A program made the position numbers and the translations under genes. Source: Owenia fusiformis (lineage: Eukaryota; Annelida; Polychaeta; Sabellida; Oweniidae). Taken from it: a stretch of 64,000 bases of DNA. This document shows, piece by piece, positions 13,145 through 24,775 of this stretch (positions within the stretch are counted from its first letter, which is position 1; each line of letters begins with the position of its first letter). The stretch spans positions 25,303,936 through 25,367,935 of the forward strand of contig CAIIXF020000006.1 of the NCBI GenBank assembly GCA_903813345.2, given 5' to 3'. The notes under the pieces were generated by a model. The model was given only the letters and a program-made list of their open reading frames with translations, did no database searches and was not told where the DNA came from.

Positions 13145-13425
13145 GGTGTTTTATGAACACCATCCTCCGATCACAGGGCTTCAAAATCCAGAATATCTTC
13201 TTTCTTCTTACACCCTGCTATAAGCAGTTAGCATTTCCCCGATTAAGAACTCGCAATCTGATTGGCTGTCGCAACACTGCGACAGAAATCATGTATAAGT
13301 CATTGCGCATTATTACATCACGTGGTTCAGTTTAATCGGGCGCTTCCAAATTGGTTATAGCAGGGGGAAGAAGGAGGTACGGATTCTGGATACCTGCTTA
13401 GGAGGATGTATGAACACTGAATCAG
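13145..13425. repeat. Palindromic repeat, possible MITE
   Basis: The left part reads CATCCTCC, CCAGAAT, CCCTGCTATAA and CCGATTAA in order. The right part carries the reverse complements in reverse order (TTAATCGGG, TTATAGCAGGG, ATTCTGGAT, GGAGGATG). Arms are about 100 bp with considerable divergence. Confidence 0.6.
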
Positions 13426-14039
13426 TTTTTTCCACATATTATATGGGATTCATATTTTTTTAGTGAAATTTCCACTGGATTATCTTGTTTAAGCATGACT
13501 TACATTATTATTTCAGACAAATGATTTACATTCATATTTTTGTCTGAGTAACATAGCCGCAATTTGGAATCTAAATATTAATCGCTTACCTCAATGCTTT
13601 TTTGAACAGGTTTGAAAATATTTTTTGCCTTGTCGCCTTTTTCTTGCTGGCTATGCCACTGTAGGTTGAACATCATTTAAAGCCCTCAACAGAGTGAAAA
13701 TTGTAATCTAGCCATTCTTTTAGCCAGTCTTCATGGTTTACTTGATTCGGGTATAGGTAATCCTTTCTACTTGAAGGCATGGATTCTTGTTTTACTTTTT
13801 GTTCCTGTATCTGTCCATGTACATGTACTTCTACAGACTCAGACAACAAGAAACTGAGATTGATAATCTTAGATAGAAATACACTATTGCATTTATTTAT
13901 AGGATTGGTTTGTTTATGATGAATACAGTGTTCCCAACTTAGAACAAGAGAAAGAACTAAATGTATGTCAGATATACTGAACTACTTGTCCATGGAACTT
14001 ACACTAACAGCTTGAAAGCAGGGGCTCTAAAACAAGAAA

Positions 14040-17000
14040 ATGGAAGAAGGAGACCTCCCATTGATGTCAAATATAGCAGACATCTTCGTTAATCATTTTA
14101 CATTGCAGCTTATGTGTGATTTGAATGGAAAATCATTTTCAGGAAATATGACAATATTTGCAAATATAAGAAACAAAAGTCCCGATAATGAGACACAGCT
14201 CTTGGCTGGAAAAGAGAAAATCATCAATCAAGCTGGACCTGATCATGATAACAAACAAAATATAAAACTAATATTAGATTCATATGATATCAACATAAAA
14301 TCTGTTGAGGAATTAACACTGAAGGATAAAGATTGTGTCAAGCTTTTAGAGGATAAGGACTTTTTCAAGTTAGAGAAAAAACTCTCCAACCATCACCCGA
14401 CTTCTTGCTACAGTACGACTCTTCTGAAGTTTGACGTTGAAAAGTGGTGCATTAAGATTTACAAAGAAAAACGTAAACCAATAGAAAACAAGCCTCTTAA
14501 CTTGGATGTAAAGGAGACCAATTCACCCAATGTTTTGATAGTAAGAATAAGTTATTGCACTGACCCCAATGGAGCATCACTCAAGTGGTTAATGGATCAG
14601 AGCAACAGGTATGTATTTTTTACAATCCATAATCTAATCATAATTAAAGGTATGAATATTGGTACTTTTTGACATGGTTTGCCATTTTGGCGGACAAGAT
14701 TGGGAAGTTCATGATTGCCTGACGCAATTTGCCTCTTCTTATTTTTGTTATCATTCATTTCAATAATGGTGCATGTGTGTCTATAATAACAAAATCAATA
14801 ACATTTCCTAAAGGCATTACATAAGAATGAGATTTCAACTTTGATTGAACTTCTTTATTTCAGGTACCAAGTAAGCCAGACTTTGTTTTGTTTATTAGTT
14901 TGTTTACATGCTTGGTTGCTTGAGTCTTCATTCTGGTGACAGGTCATCTCAACCCAGTCCAACTCAACCCCAAGTCAAGTCAACCCCAGTAAAACTCAAC
15001 CCCAAGTCAACTCAACCCTGTAAAACTCAACCCCAGTAAAACTCAACCCTATTCATTTGTCCCTGTTTTAATTTTTTATGATGAATAATTTAAGTAATTC
15101 ATTTCTGAAAATCTAGCATTTTGCATGATACTTTGAATAGAAAGTTGTAAAAGTATTCCAAAAAATGATTAAGCTCAAGGATAATTCATCAAATTGTCAC
15201 AGGAGGGGTGCGCACACACTCTCCCCCCAATTTTGAAGGAAGTTGCATCATTTTTTGTCAAAACATATCTTTTTTGGCTCGCTTATGCCACGATCTGCAC
15301 CCCCTGACTGAAAGCTGGCTATGCCCCTGGAAAGCAATGGTCATGTTCCAGTTTCCCAAATAATCACGAGTGCCAACCTCATAGGGATTACAACAAAACA
15401 AACGTATTAGCAAGATTAATAAAATGACCCATATTTTAATCCTATTAGTACCATGCTGAGATTTTGGAGATAAACTCATTATTAACTATAATCGAAAAAG
15501 GCAGTGGTCTAAGAATGAAAACCACAAACTGAATAATCAGAATTATTTTTATGAAATAAACTTTCTTATAAGTTTATCAATATATGGAAATATAGGGTTG
15601 AGTTTTACTGGGGTTGAGTTTTACAGGGTTGATATGACTTGGGGTTGAGCTTTACTGAGGTCGACTTGACTTGGGGTTGAGTTGACTTGGGGTTGAGTTT
15701 TACTGGGTTGAGTTGACTTGGGGTTGAGATGACCAGGAAGCTTCATTCTCCCACTGCTACAAAAACAACACTTGCATTGCAGGCCTTGTGTAATAACGCC
15801 AGCATCCTGGATCAACAATCGCTCATTCTTCCCCGCCCAAGATGTCCCTTTAGCTAGTGCCACCTGGGGAGCAGTTATTGAAGTAGAATCTCCACTTACT
15901 GTGTTAATGGCAGCTGATTTATCTTGGACAGAGGAATTCAATGGTTAGTTAAAAAAACACCATAGGAACTTTTACTTGAAAAAAATTATCTTGAGATTAG
16001 ATTATGAAGGAATGAAGGGTAATAAGTCAGACATCTTATAATTTCCTTTACTTAATGTGAATGAAATTTTAGATTCGTAATCGTAGAGAGCAAGAGGAGA
16101 AAGAATACTGTAAAACCGGTTAAGAGAAATGCCTTGAAAATGCAACATTTTTTAGTCTTACATGGCCTATTGACTCTTTGTAAAGGGGGACCCATGTGAG
16201 TTGAACACCTCATTGTTATTACAACTTTATATGGTCCCAAGGGTGTACCATTTAGTACACTCTTTACTACATGCCAAAATGTTGTTCTTAGTGTAGTCCT
16301 TGTGCGCTACTGCTCTTTATAACATGATATAAATCTATTTACAGGAAGAAAGCTGTTTCACTTTCAGTCCACCAATGCTCTACCACCCTCCACTGTAGCA
16401 ATTGCAGTTGGCCACTGGGAGAAAACTGTTGTTGACTACCCAGTTGAACACAGGTACAGGTATATATCAATATATCTCATAAAATTATATTTGATACCTG
16501 CATATTGGTCACTATGACAACCAGTGTAGTAGTTGATTTATAATAGTCTCTCCCATCCACAAGATCAATTGTACGTATATAATAATCAATTCATCAACAT
16601 GCTCAGAATTTCATGTTTTGACCTCAAAGCCATATCTGTACATGTAACAAATATAATATAAGTTATGTTTATTTAATCTGCACAATTTCTTTACATGCAT
16701 GTGTAATCTACATGAATGCATATTCATTCATCTCTCTTCAATCACAGAACGACTACATATGATGACAAGATTTCCTGTAATATCTATGCCACATCAGATC
16801 TGGTACCACTTGCCTCTCAACAGCTGGATGACTATTTACCTGTATGTGTTAGGGCAATGGGGGAGATGCTAGGCCCATTGCCATATCCTAGAATTGATCT
16901 CCTTGTTGTGCCTAAAGCTTTCGCCAGTCTAGGACTTACAAGGTACATGTGTGTGCTTTCTTCATAGGGTGTAAGAGAAGGGGAGGAGCCAGGGGGGTTG

Positions 17001-20000
17001 TCAGAGTTTGCTAGATTTCTTTCCTTATTTTGTACCATAGTACCATATACCATAGTTTATGCTCTTGACAGACCCCCCCCACAAACCACATACTGTATAG
17101 TATAGGTTCTCTGAAGAAGCTATCAAATGGTAAATTTTTAGAAGATGATGTATATTCGTCCCAGCTATTTCAGCAAAAAAACAATTTATAAACTAATGCG
17201 TATGAAATAAATTCCAATTTCATATATCTACATGCATGTGCAAGTATATTATTAATAGAATTTTGTATCTTATCTGTTTTAGTCCAAACCTTATTTTCAT
17301 TTCACAAACTCTATTGTGCAAAGATGGCAGCACGAATGTCCGTATTGCGCATGAACTCTCCCACTATTGGTTTGGCTTATGTATTGGAGCAAGCAACTGG
17401 TCAGAAGAATGGCTGAGTGAAGGGTTTGCCACTTTCATAGAGGACCAGTTGCATGGAGTTGCTTTAAATGTAAGTACTAGCCCACCCTGTAATGCTTCCT
17501 TATTCTGTACTGAGTTTACTGACCATCATGTTTTATTATGGAGTTGCTTTAAATGTTAGTACTAGCCCACCCTGTAATGCTTCCTCACTCTGTACTGAGT
17601 TTACTGACCATCATGTTTTATTATGTCACCACCAGAAGTGGTGACATATTGTCATAGTCCCCATCCTTTTTATGGGTGGAGTTTGTGGTTGGTGTTCTGT
17701 GGATGGCATCTGTAACAAATGGCAGATGGTGACATTTTTTGTGTTAATGCCTTGTATAATGCCTTGTATATTGCTTGTCCAGTACAGATTAGGTTTCCTC
17801 ATCATCATACTCTATAAGATGTTGTTTTGTGTAATAGGTTTCATACTAAAGCTAAATATAATCACTTTTTCTGTAAAAACAACTCATCCGATCAACCCCC
17901 CCCCCCAACACACAACTACAATTCACCTCATCTGCATGTTGTTTTTTCAAGATGGAGGAAAAGAAGTTAGAAGAATACTGCCAATTGAGGGCTTTGAGTC
18001 GATATCACACTTTGAAATCTGAGCTTGAAAACACCAATACTGATATCCAAGTTTTAAGGTTAGAATCCAATTTTATAATTTTTTGCTTAACAGCTTAATA
18101 GATTTTGGTTAGCTATTATTGTAAGTAACATATTAGTGTCACTTACATGTAAGGGGTACTATAGCGAAGAATTGAATATGGAACATGACAGTGGGTAAAA
18201 AATAAACATGGAATCTGAAGATAAGTAAAAAATAAAAGGAAAATATGGAATCTTGTGCATTTTTATGTCATTTTTGTCTCCAACTATTTTGAGGTTGATG
18301 TTCAGCAGTCAGTGTCTGTATTAAATGGCAGGTAGTGACATTTTGCAAGTTAATGCTTTGTTAAGTTTTTATCACATTATTAGGAGTAATATTGTTCATT
18401 TTTACCTTATATCTAGTACAGCAGCTGGCAAGATGACCGAAGGGACAGAACAGATCAGTTATGTTAAGAATGGTCTTAATCCAGAGAAAACATTTACTCA
18501 GGTTCATTACCTCAAGGTAGGACCCTATCAGCAAAATCATTCACAGTAAAATCTACCTTAGTGGAATACCATTAAACCTCTAAAAAAGTGTTCCACTTTG
18601 GATTTGTTCCATTTATAGAGGTTCATTTAACATTAAGTTGTTTGGTTGTGTTCCACTTAGAGAGGTGTTCCACTTCTGTAGGTGTTCCACTTTACAGGTT
18701 TCACTATACATGTTACTGCAAAACAGTTCAACAGGTAAACTTTATCTGTTATTTGTAACTAAACTAAAGCACAAGAGTAACTGATCCTTTTTGGATGCTA
18801 TCATTTTTTATTGCTGGGTTATCAGATATTGTGTTTAAAGGTACAAAATATATTTATACCTATTCCGTGAATTGTATGAATCAGTAAAAGAATATATATA
18901 TCAAGAAATGATCAGATATTAGATTTATCCCATGATACCATAAACAATATTATCTACTGTACATGAGTTTTACTTTTGCAGGGATATTTTCTGCTCAAAC
19001 ATTTGGCTTGCATTATTGGGAAGAACAAGTTTCTCAGTTTTCTTAAGATCTATACAAAGACTTTCAGTGGACAGCAAGTTTCATCACAGGTGAGAGAAAC
19101 ATTCAACAATTTTGTTAAAATAGAGACATTCGAAATAAATTGAAGCATTTTTGTCCAGCAAATTTTGAAAAAATATCCAACAGACCTGTGTTAAATTCAA
19201 TTTGTTTGTGAACATTCTGTTGAATGATTGCACACAGTATGTTATATCACTGTTTTGGTTTGTTTCTAGGATTTTTTTAATTTGCTGTTTCTACATCATG
19301 GAGATGAATTAAGGTACATTTACTTATACGGTACTATTCATTGAATTGAATTATTGTAAATGTTAAATGAATAATTGTTAATATCCCAAATCATCAGATT
19401 TTTACCAGATTTTCACACAAAACTCTTTGATCCTCGATTTAAAGGCCTTAGCTATTCTTCCAAAAATTAAATGCATTTTGTTTTGCAGAGATGCTGGTTT
19501 GTCTCCAGACACTTTGTTCCAAACATGGTTAGAATCAAGTGGCATGCCTCAGGTAAATCATTTGAATAGGCCCTTTAGGTTAAATGGCTCTGTTTAAAAG
19601 TGCCCTGTTTAACCTCTTGACTACCTTGGGTGACAAGATTTCTTGTCACCTCAGAAATGACCTTGAAACCCAGAGTGATGAGAAAATCTGTCACAAAAAT
19701 TTTCACTAAAATTGCTCTTATTTCAAGTTGTATTTGTATTTAGTAAATGGTCAAAAGGTGGCAAAAATGAAAAACTCTCTGGTTTCAACCGATTTTAGAG
19801 CCTGGGATTCAAGAGGTTAAAGTAGCCTGTCTGTTCATCCATCAACAATTTTAAAACTGCCCATTGCCTGAACTAATGTTCATATTCATTTTATGTAGAT
19901 GCATACTCAGCCTGGTAATTTTGCATTATTGGTCCATAGCTTTCACTTAGAAAAACTGGCATGTAAGCCCACCAAATGGTGCCATTTTTACATAAACAAT

Positions 20001-23000
20001 ATAGTAGACAGTACGATAATAAGGCAGTTCAATAGATAAGATTGACGCTCAATTTTCAGTTTGAATTGTATTTGTATACAGGTACTGGTATACATCATGT
20101 AGTAGATCTGTTCATAGCATTTACTGTTTGTTTTTGTTCATATGTATTTTGTATTCTTGTTTCTTGAATATAGGAAATAGATGAAATGTTTAATGAAGAA
20201 TGCCTCAGAGGAAACAGCCTGTACAATGAAGCAGTGAAGCAGGTATCTTGTTTATGATTGATTAGAATTATAAAGGTGTAATGAATACCAACCAGCTTTC
20301 AAAGAATGCAGACTGATTTAATCATTTCATTTTCCAAGCATGCGATAAAAATTATGTGTGGAAATTTCTAATATTTGTCATAAATTCTTATCTTATGCAA
20401 GATTGCTCTCACATATATTCCCATATTTAATAAAAAATATAATTTTTGCACATTTTATTATACTTTCAGTCTGAGAGGTGGATGAAATTTGACAATAATA
20501 TCCTGAAGCAGAAGAGGAAACGAAAAAGATCTCAAAATGATGACTATGATGCAATCCTCCCAGAGTGTGTGGAAGTAAGATTATGAAATAATTGGTAGAA
20601 CAAAGTGAATCCCTTTGTGTTTATAGAAAAACAATTTTCAATTTATACATTTGGATTTTCAGTCATTAATGTTAAGGTGAAAGACATGCCCCGCCATCTT
20701 TATATTGTCCTAAAACCCAGGATTATAAGTTAGGTACGAGCAAAAGTATATATTTTAGTTCCAGTTTGCTGATCAGTTAGTGTTGATGTTGCAAAGATTA
20801 GTTGAGTGTGCTAGACTGCAGTACCGGACACTGGACAGTCTGCAGCAGGTCTATGACATGTCACAGCAGAACCCTGATGTAAGCCTTTCCTGATGATTTT
20901 ATACTTTATTGTTCTTGCTTGAATTTAAGTATCCAGGCCTGTAGCCAGGGGTGGTGGGGATCGGGGGGCTTGGCAAAATTTCTTTCAAAATCATCCACTT
21001 TCAAGTGATTGGTCCACAATTATCCAATTGGAACAACCCTGGAATTTAAAAAAACTGAACTCCTCGGCAAAAGCTGGCTACGGGCCCAGTATCTGGTATA
21101 ATCACATTCTAATGTGTGTGTACCAGATACTGTATGTCTGTTGATAAAGGCTGTAAACACTCTATCAGTTGTGCAATTTTGGGAGTTTCTACTGTTATCG
21201 ATGAGGTATTTTGAGATTATTGAAACAATACTGATTTGGGTTTGTATAAAAGTTTCCACCTCATTCAAAAGTGTTCATCTATTGAGGCATGAAGACCATT
21301 TTAATACTTATTTTATTTTTCCTTGAATTTTTGTGGCATGCTCTATGGACAAAACTGATAAAGAATGCAAGTTGCATGTTGTAAATGACCAAGCAGTGTG
21401 ATAAGAAAGTCAGTCAAAAGAACCATAAGGAGGCATAGGCCCTAGTGACATCTGATCTACTGCTATACATGACATCTACCTTGTAAACCTTCATGTCGTG
21501 TTCTTCCCAGTCCACCTCAAAATTTGTTATGAATATTCAATTTTTTTACAGGTGAGACATCTATGGTGTGAACTGGTAGTGAAACACAAGTACAGTAAAG
21601 CTTACCAGGATGTCAGGTTATTGCTGATTAATGACCAGGTAATCACTTAAATACAAGTTGTGTTCTATTTTGCTATATTTCCAAGACAACGTGTGCAGTG
21701 CTCACACTATATCAAAATCGAAAATATCTGGCAAGAATGTGGCAAGAGAAATGATCAAAATAATTTTTAGAAGAAGTCACAGTTGTTATTTGTGTCAGAC
21801 TGAACCGTTATATGATAGGGCGAAATGTGAAAATATTTGATTTTACTTAATATGCGCAATTAATTTTTCTGTTATTTTAGGAAAGAGTCAATAATACACG
21901 TATATCTGTAATTAAAATCTTGTTCTACAGTAGAAAAACATGAAAAACTGACATGAATAAATAATTTTGATAGGTACAATAGTGATTGTTTCTCTGTAAA
22001 ACATGTACATGTTATGTACAGGGTGGTCAATAAAAACGGCAACCCTAGTTTTGTCATTCTAAGAAATAACTCCCTGATATTTTACACATTTGTACATCAT
22101 TCAATTTCCTACCAAACTACCATGTTTCATGACCATGAGACTGATAGTCACAATATTACTTCATTTTAAGCAACATGCCCCATATGGCCACTTTTGGGCT
22201 GTCTGAGCTGGTCTCGTATTACCCTGCGTGCAGAGTCTAGTTAAACTACACTCTGCCTAGTAGAGACCATATTGCAGTTTAGTAGCCCCGCCCCCACGAC
22301 GGGTTCTGGTGACAGTTTGGGTAATAAATCACTTCTGACCTACGCACTGACATTTCTTCCACTAATCAGCGAGCTTGAAGAAACATACGCCAAATGCGTT
22401 CTAATTAAATATGCACATGTCATTGGTCAATTCCGGGCTCAACGATGACGTCAGAAGGAATGACCATATATAGAACGTCGGTCAAATTTGGCTGACGAAC
22501 ACTGATTGGCGCGGTGATTTCACAGGTTTATTTTAGTTTGAAAGAGTGAAGACGAAGCTCTCTTTTAAGAAGTGAAGTCAAACGAATGCAAAGGGTAGTC
22601 TCGTATTCAAATGAAGCACTGGTAAACTCTAACAATTATGTATTCTTGGGGAGCCAAGCACTTGATGAAGTAGTGGAGAGGCACCTTCACACAGACAGAT
22701 GCACAGTTTAGTGTTCTCAGAAAACAGGGCTCTTTACCTTTGATGATACCAACGGATATGCAATAACTGTCAACATCAAACTCTATTTTGTGATTCCCAT
22801 GGAGTTCTTGGGGACTTTAGTTGAACCCAGGGGGGTTGATAGGCAGCAACAGTGGTTCCAACAAGACAGAACCATACCCCATACACCCAATGATGCACTA
22901 TAATGGCTTTGGGACCACTTCAATGACCACATTATCAGCAGTACAACAGACAATGAATGGCCACCCCATAGCCATGATATGGCCCCATTTAATCTTTACC

Positions 23001-23567
23001 AGTGGGGATACCCCAAAGATAGAGTGTAGGGTAATAACAACAGAAAGACATTTGACCTCAATATAAAGATCACATGTGTGGTTCAGGCCATACTTGCTGA
23101 GGAATGCAGTTAGGTCATTAACAGGTTTGGAAAATGTGTGCAGGTTTGCCTACAGCACGATATTGGAAAACTGGGGCACCTTTTTTAAAGTGCTGTAACA
23201 TCGCAACTATCAGTCCAATGTTCATGAAATAACGCAGTCTAGTATGAAATTGAATGATGTACATGTGTGCCAAATATCAGGGCAAAATTTCTAAAAATGA
23301 CAAAGATATGAGGAAAAATTAGGGTTGCCGTTTTTTTGACCACCCTGTACTTAAATTGTACTTAATTATGTACTTGAATTTGCCTGTATTCTGAATTATA
23401 TGTTGTTTCAGTCTATGGGGGTATATTTGTATGGTGAAATGATGCTATCAGGATGTAGAGTACAACAGGGACTTGCAAGAGACTGTTTTAAAGAAATATC
23501 ACATGACATGGAACCAGCCACATATACAACAGTACACAGTATGTTATACGGTACCCCAGGGACTTGA
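14040..23567 (+). CDS. AOPEP: Aminopeptidase O (M1 family metallopeptidase), complete 15-exon gene
   Basis: Hand-built exons: 14040-14608, 15783-15943, 16345-16453, 16748-16942, 17283-17469, 17952-18058, 18417-18516, 18982-19089, 19270-19313, 19489-19552, 20174-20242, 20470-20574, 20759-20878, 21552-21638, 23412-23567. All are GT-AG and in phase, giving 726 residues plus stop, somewhat shorter than the vertebrate protein. Exon 5 holds the zinc site HELSH, then 18 residues to the next glutamate ligand (HExxH-x18-E), followed by WLSEGFATFIED. Exon 2 carries the family's substrate-domain motif (SWINNRSFFPAQD). Exon 12 has a basic KQKRKRKRS run, like the nucleolar signal of the mammalian enzyme. 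Exons 13-15 match the helical C-terminal domain. The enzyme should remove N-terminal residues from peptides. The stop codon (23565-23567) lies inside the first unit of a minisatellite, so the last few residues probably derive from the repeat. Confidence 0.93.
14935..15740. mobile_element. Foldback transposon with tandem-repeat arms in aminopeptidase O intron 1
   Basis: Left arm (to about 15055) is a tandem run of CAACCCCAAGTCAACT/CAACCCCAGTAAAACT. The right arm (from about 15596) is the same in inverted order (ACTTGGGGTTGAGTTTTACT). The outer ends carry CAGGTCATCTCAACCC and its inverse. A 9-bp duplication CTTCATTCT flanks it at 14926-14934 and 15741-15749. Arms built of short tandem repeats plus a 9-bp duplication are the classic foldback arrangement. 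The right end lies 42 bp from the exon 2 start. Confidence 0.75.
17455..17624 (+). repeat. 85-bp tandem duplication covering an exon donor
   Basis: Units 17455-17539 and 17540-17624 differ at only a few bases. The first 15 bases of each are the end of aminopeptidase O exon 5. The first junction reads AAAT|GTAAGT and the second AAAT|GTTAGT, so the second donor is a weakened copy. Confidence 0.85.
17625..17800. repeat. Dispersed GTGACAT repeat family
   Basis: GTCACCACCAGAAGTGGTGACATA and the following text (including GGCATCTGTAACAAATGGCA) recur inverted at about 53085-53215. A third, shorter relative lies near 18290-18380. Function unknown. Confidence 0.6.
18545..18710. repeat. Dispersed 'TGTTCCACTT' repeat
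   Basis: Starts ACAGTAAAATCTACC and ends TTCCACTTTACAGGTTT, with inner GGAACAC/GTGTTCC strings. Relatives lie near 24975-25075, 30120-30320, 30380-30700, 39103-39260 and 41610-41650. The ends are imperfect inverted repeats, so this is probably a MITE family. Confidence 0.55.
19613..19816. mobile_element. piggyBac-like MITE (TTAA target)
   Basis: A 204-bp element beginning CCTCTTGA and ending TCAAGAGG, flanked by TTAA at 19609-19612 and 19817-19820. The CCY-start plus TTAA duplication is typical of piggyBac relatives. Lies in intron 10 of the aminopeptidase O gene. Confidence 0.7.
20934..21088. mobile_element. hAT-like MITE, family A copy 3
   Basis: A 155-bp shortened copy (left end CAGGCCTGTAGCCAGG, right end GGCTACGGGCCCA), flanked by the 5-bp duplication GTATC at 20929-20933 and 21089-21093. 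Lies in intron 13 of the aminopeptidase O gene. More diverged internally than the other copies. Confidence 0.7.
22019..23347 (+). mobile_element. mariner/Tc1-type transposon with decayed transposase
   Basis: A 1329-bp element in the last intron of the aminopeptidase O gene. Inverted ends CAGGGTGGTCAAtaAAAACGGCAACCC (left) and its inverse (right) are flanked by TA at 22017-22018 and 23348-23349. About 22850-23035 encodes, with stops, WFQQD...PHTPND...EWPPHSHD...WGYPKDRV, the DDE catalytic region of IS630/mariner transposases, with the two visible aspartates about 36 residues apart. Stops and shifts show it is inactive. Confidence 0.85.
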
Positions 23568-24775
23568 ACAGCAATATGAGACTACAAGCTACCTCATATG
23601 GCATAAAATATACTATGTACATAGACAGTACACAGTATGTTATACGGTACCCCAGGGACTTGAACAGCAATATGAGACTACAAGCTACCTCATATGGCAT
23701 AAAATATACTATGTACATAGACAGTACGCAGTATGTTATATGGTTCCCCAGGGACTTGAACAGCAATACGAGACTACGAGCTACCTCATATGGCATAAAA
23801 TATACTATGTACATAGACAGTACGCAGTATGTTATATGGTTCCCCAGGGACTTGAACAGCAATACGAGACTACGAGCTACCTCATATGGCATAAAATATA
23901 CTACTGTACAGTACGCAGTATGTTAGATGGTACCCCAGGGACTTGAACAGCAATATGAGACTACGAGCTACCTCATATGGCATAAAATATACTACTGTAC
24001 AGTACGCAGTATGTTAGATGGTACCCCAGGGACTTGAACAGCAATACGAGACTACAAGCTACCTCATATGGCATAAAATATACTTCTGTACATAGACAGT
24101 ATGCAGTATGTTAGATGGTACCCCAGGGACTTGAACAGCAATATGAGACTACAAGCTACCTCATATGGCATAAAATATACTATGTACATAGACAGTACGC
24201 AGTATGTTATATGGTTCCCCAGGGACTTGAACAGCAATACGAGACTACAGCTACCTCATATGGCATAAAATATACTATGTACATAGACAGTACGCAGTAT
24301 GTTATATGGTACCCCAGGGACTTGAACAGCAATATGAGACTACAAGCTACCTCATATGGCATAAAATATACTATGTACATAGACAGTACGCAGTATGTTA
24401 TATGGTTCCCCAGGGACTTGAACAGCAATACGAGACTACAGCTACCTCATATGGCATAAAATATACTATGTACATAGACAGTACGCAGTATGTTATATGG
24501 TTCCCCAGGGACTTGAACAGCAAAATGAGACTACGAGCTACCTCATATGGCATAAAATATACTATGTACATAGACAGTACGCAGTATGTTATATGGTTCC
24601 CCAGGGACTTGAACAGCAATACGAGACTACAGCTGCCTCATATGGCATAAAATATACTACTCTACATTGACAGTACGCAGTATGTTAGATGGTACCCTAG
24701 GGACTTGATTTATGCTAAAGATACAACAGTACGCAGTATGTTATTTGGTACCCCAGGGATTTAATCAACAGGCTT
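23525..24775 (+). repeat. ~95-bp minisatellite containing the aminopeptidase O stop codon
   Basis: About 12 full units of 90-96 bp plus degenerate ends. Each contains GGTACCCCAGGGACTTGAAC and CTCATATGGCATAAAATATA. The first unit overlaps the last ~13 codons of aminopeptidase O, including its TGA. Long open frames on both strands across the array follow from the 96-bp (3 x 32) unit and are not taken as genes. Confidence 0.9.

Larger units (their letters stand above)
11268..14039. other. Intergenic space between divergent NRF-like and aminopeptidase O genes
   Basis: The two genes are head-to-head, 2.8 kb apart, so both promoters should lie here. A CACGTG E-box occurs near 11579. Most of the rest is transposon-derived: a foldback at 12175-12730, a second palindromic element near 13145-13425, and diverged hAT-like ends near 11959 and 13655. 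No TATA box could be assigned with confidence. Confidence 0.5.

Noticed and set aside
11959-13660. Possible 1.7-kb hAT element with GTAGCCAG ends
   Set aside because: The ends match over only about 12 bases and no target duplication was seen.
15621-15941. Minus-strand 106-codon frame
   Set aside because: It is the shadow of aminopeptidase O exon 2 plus the tandem arm of the foldback element.
23473-24650. Open frames on both strands in the ~95-bp array
   Set aside because: Same cause: 96-bp units. The real coding frame (aminopeptidase O) stops in the first unit.
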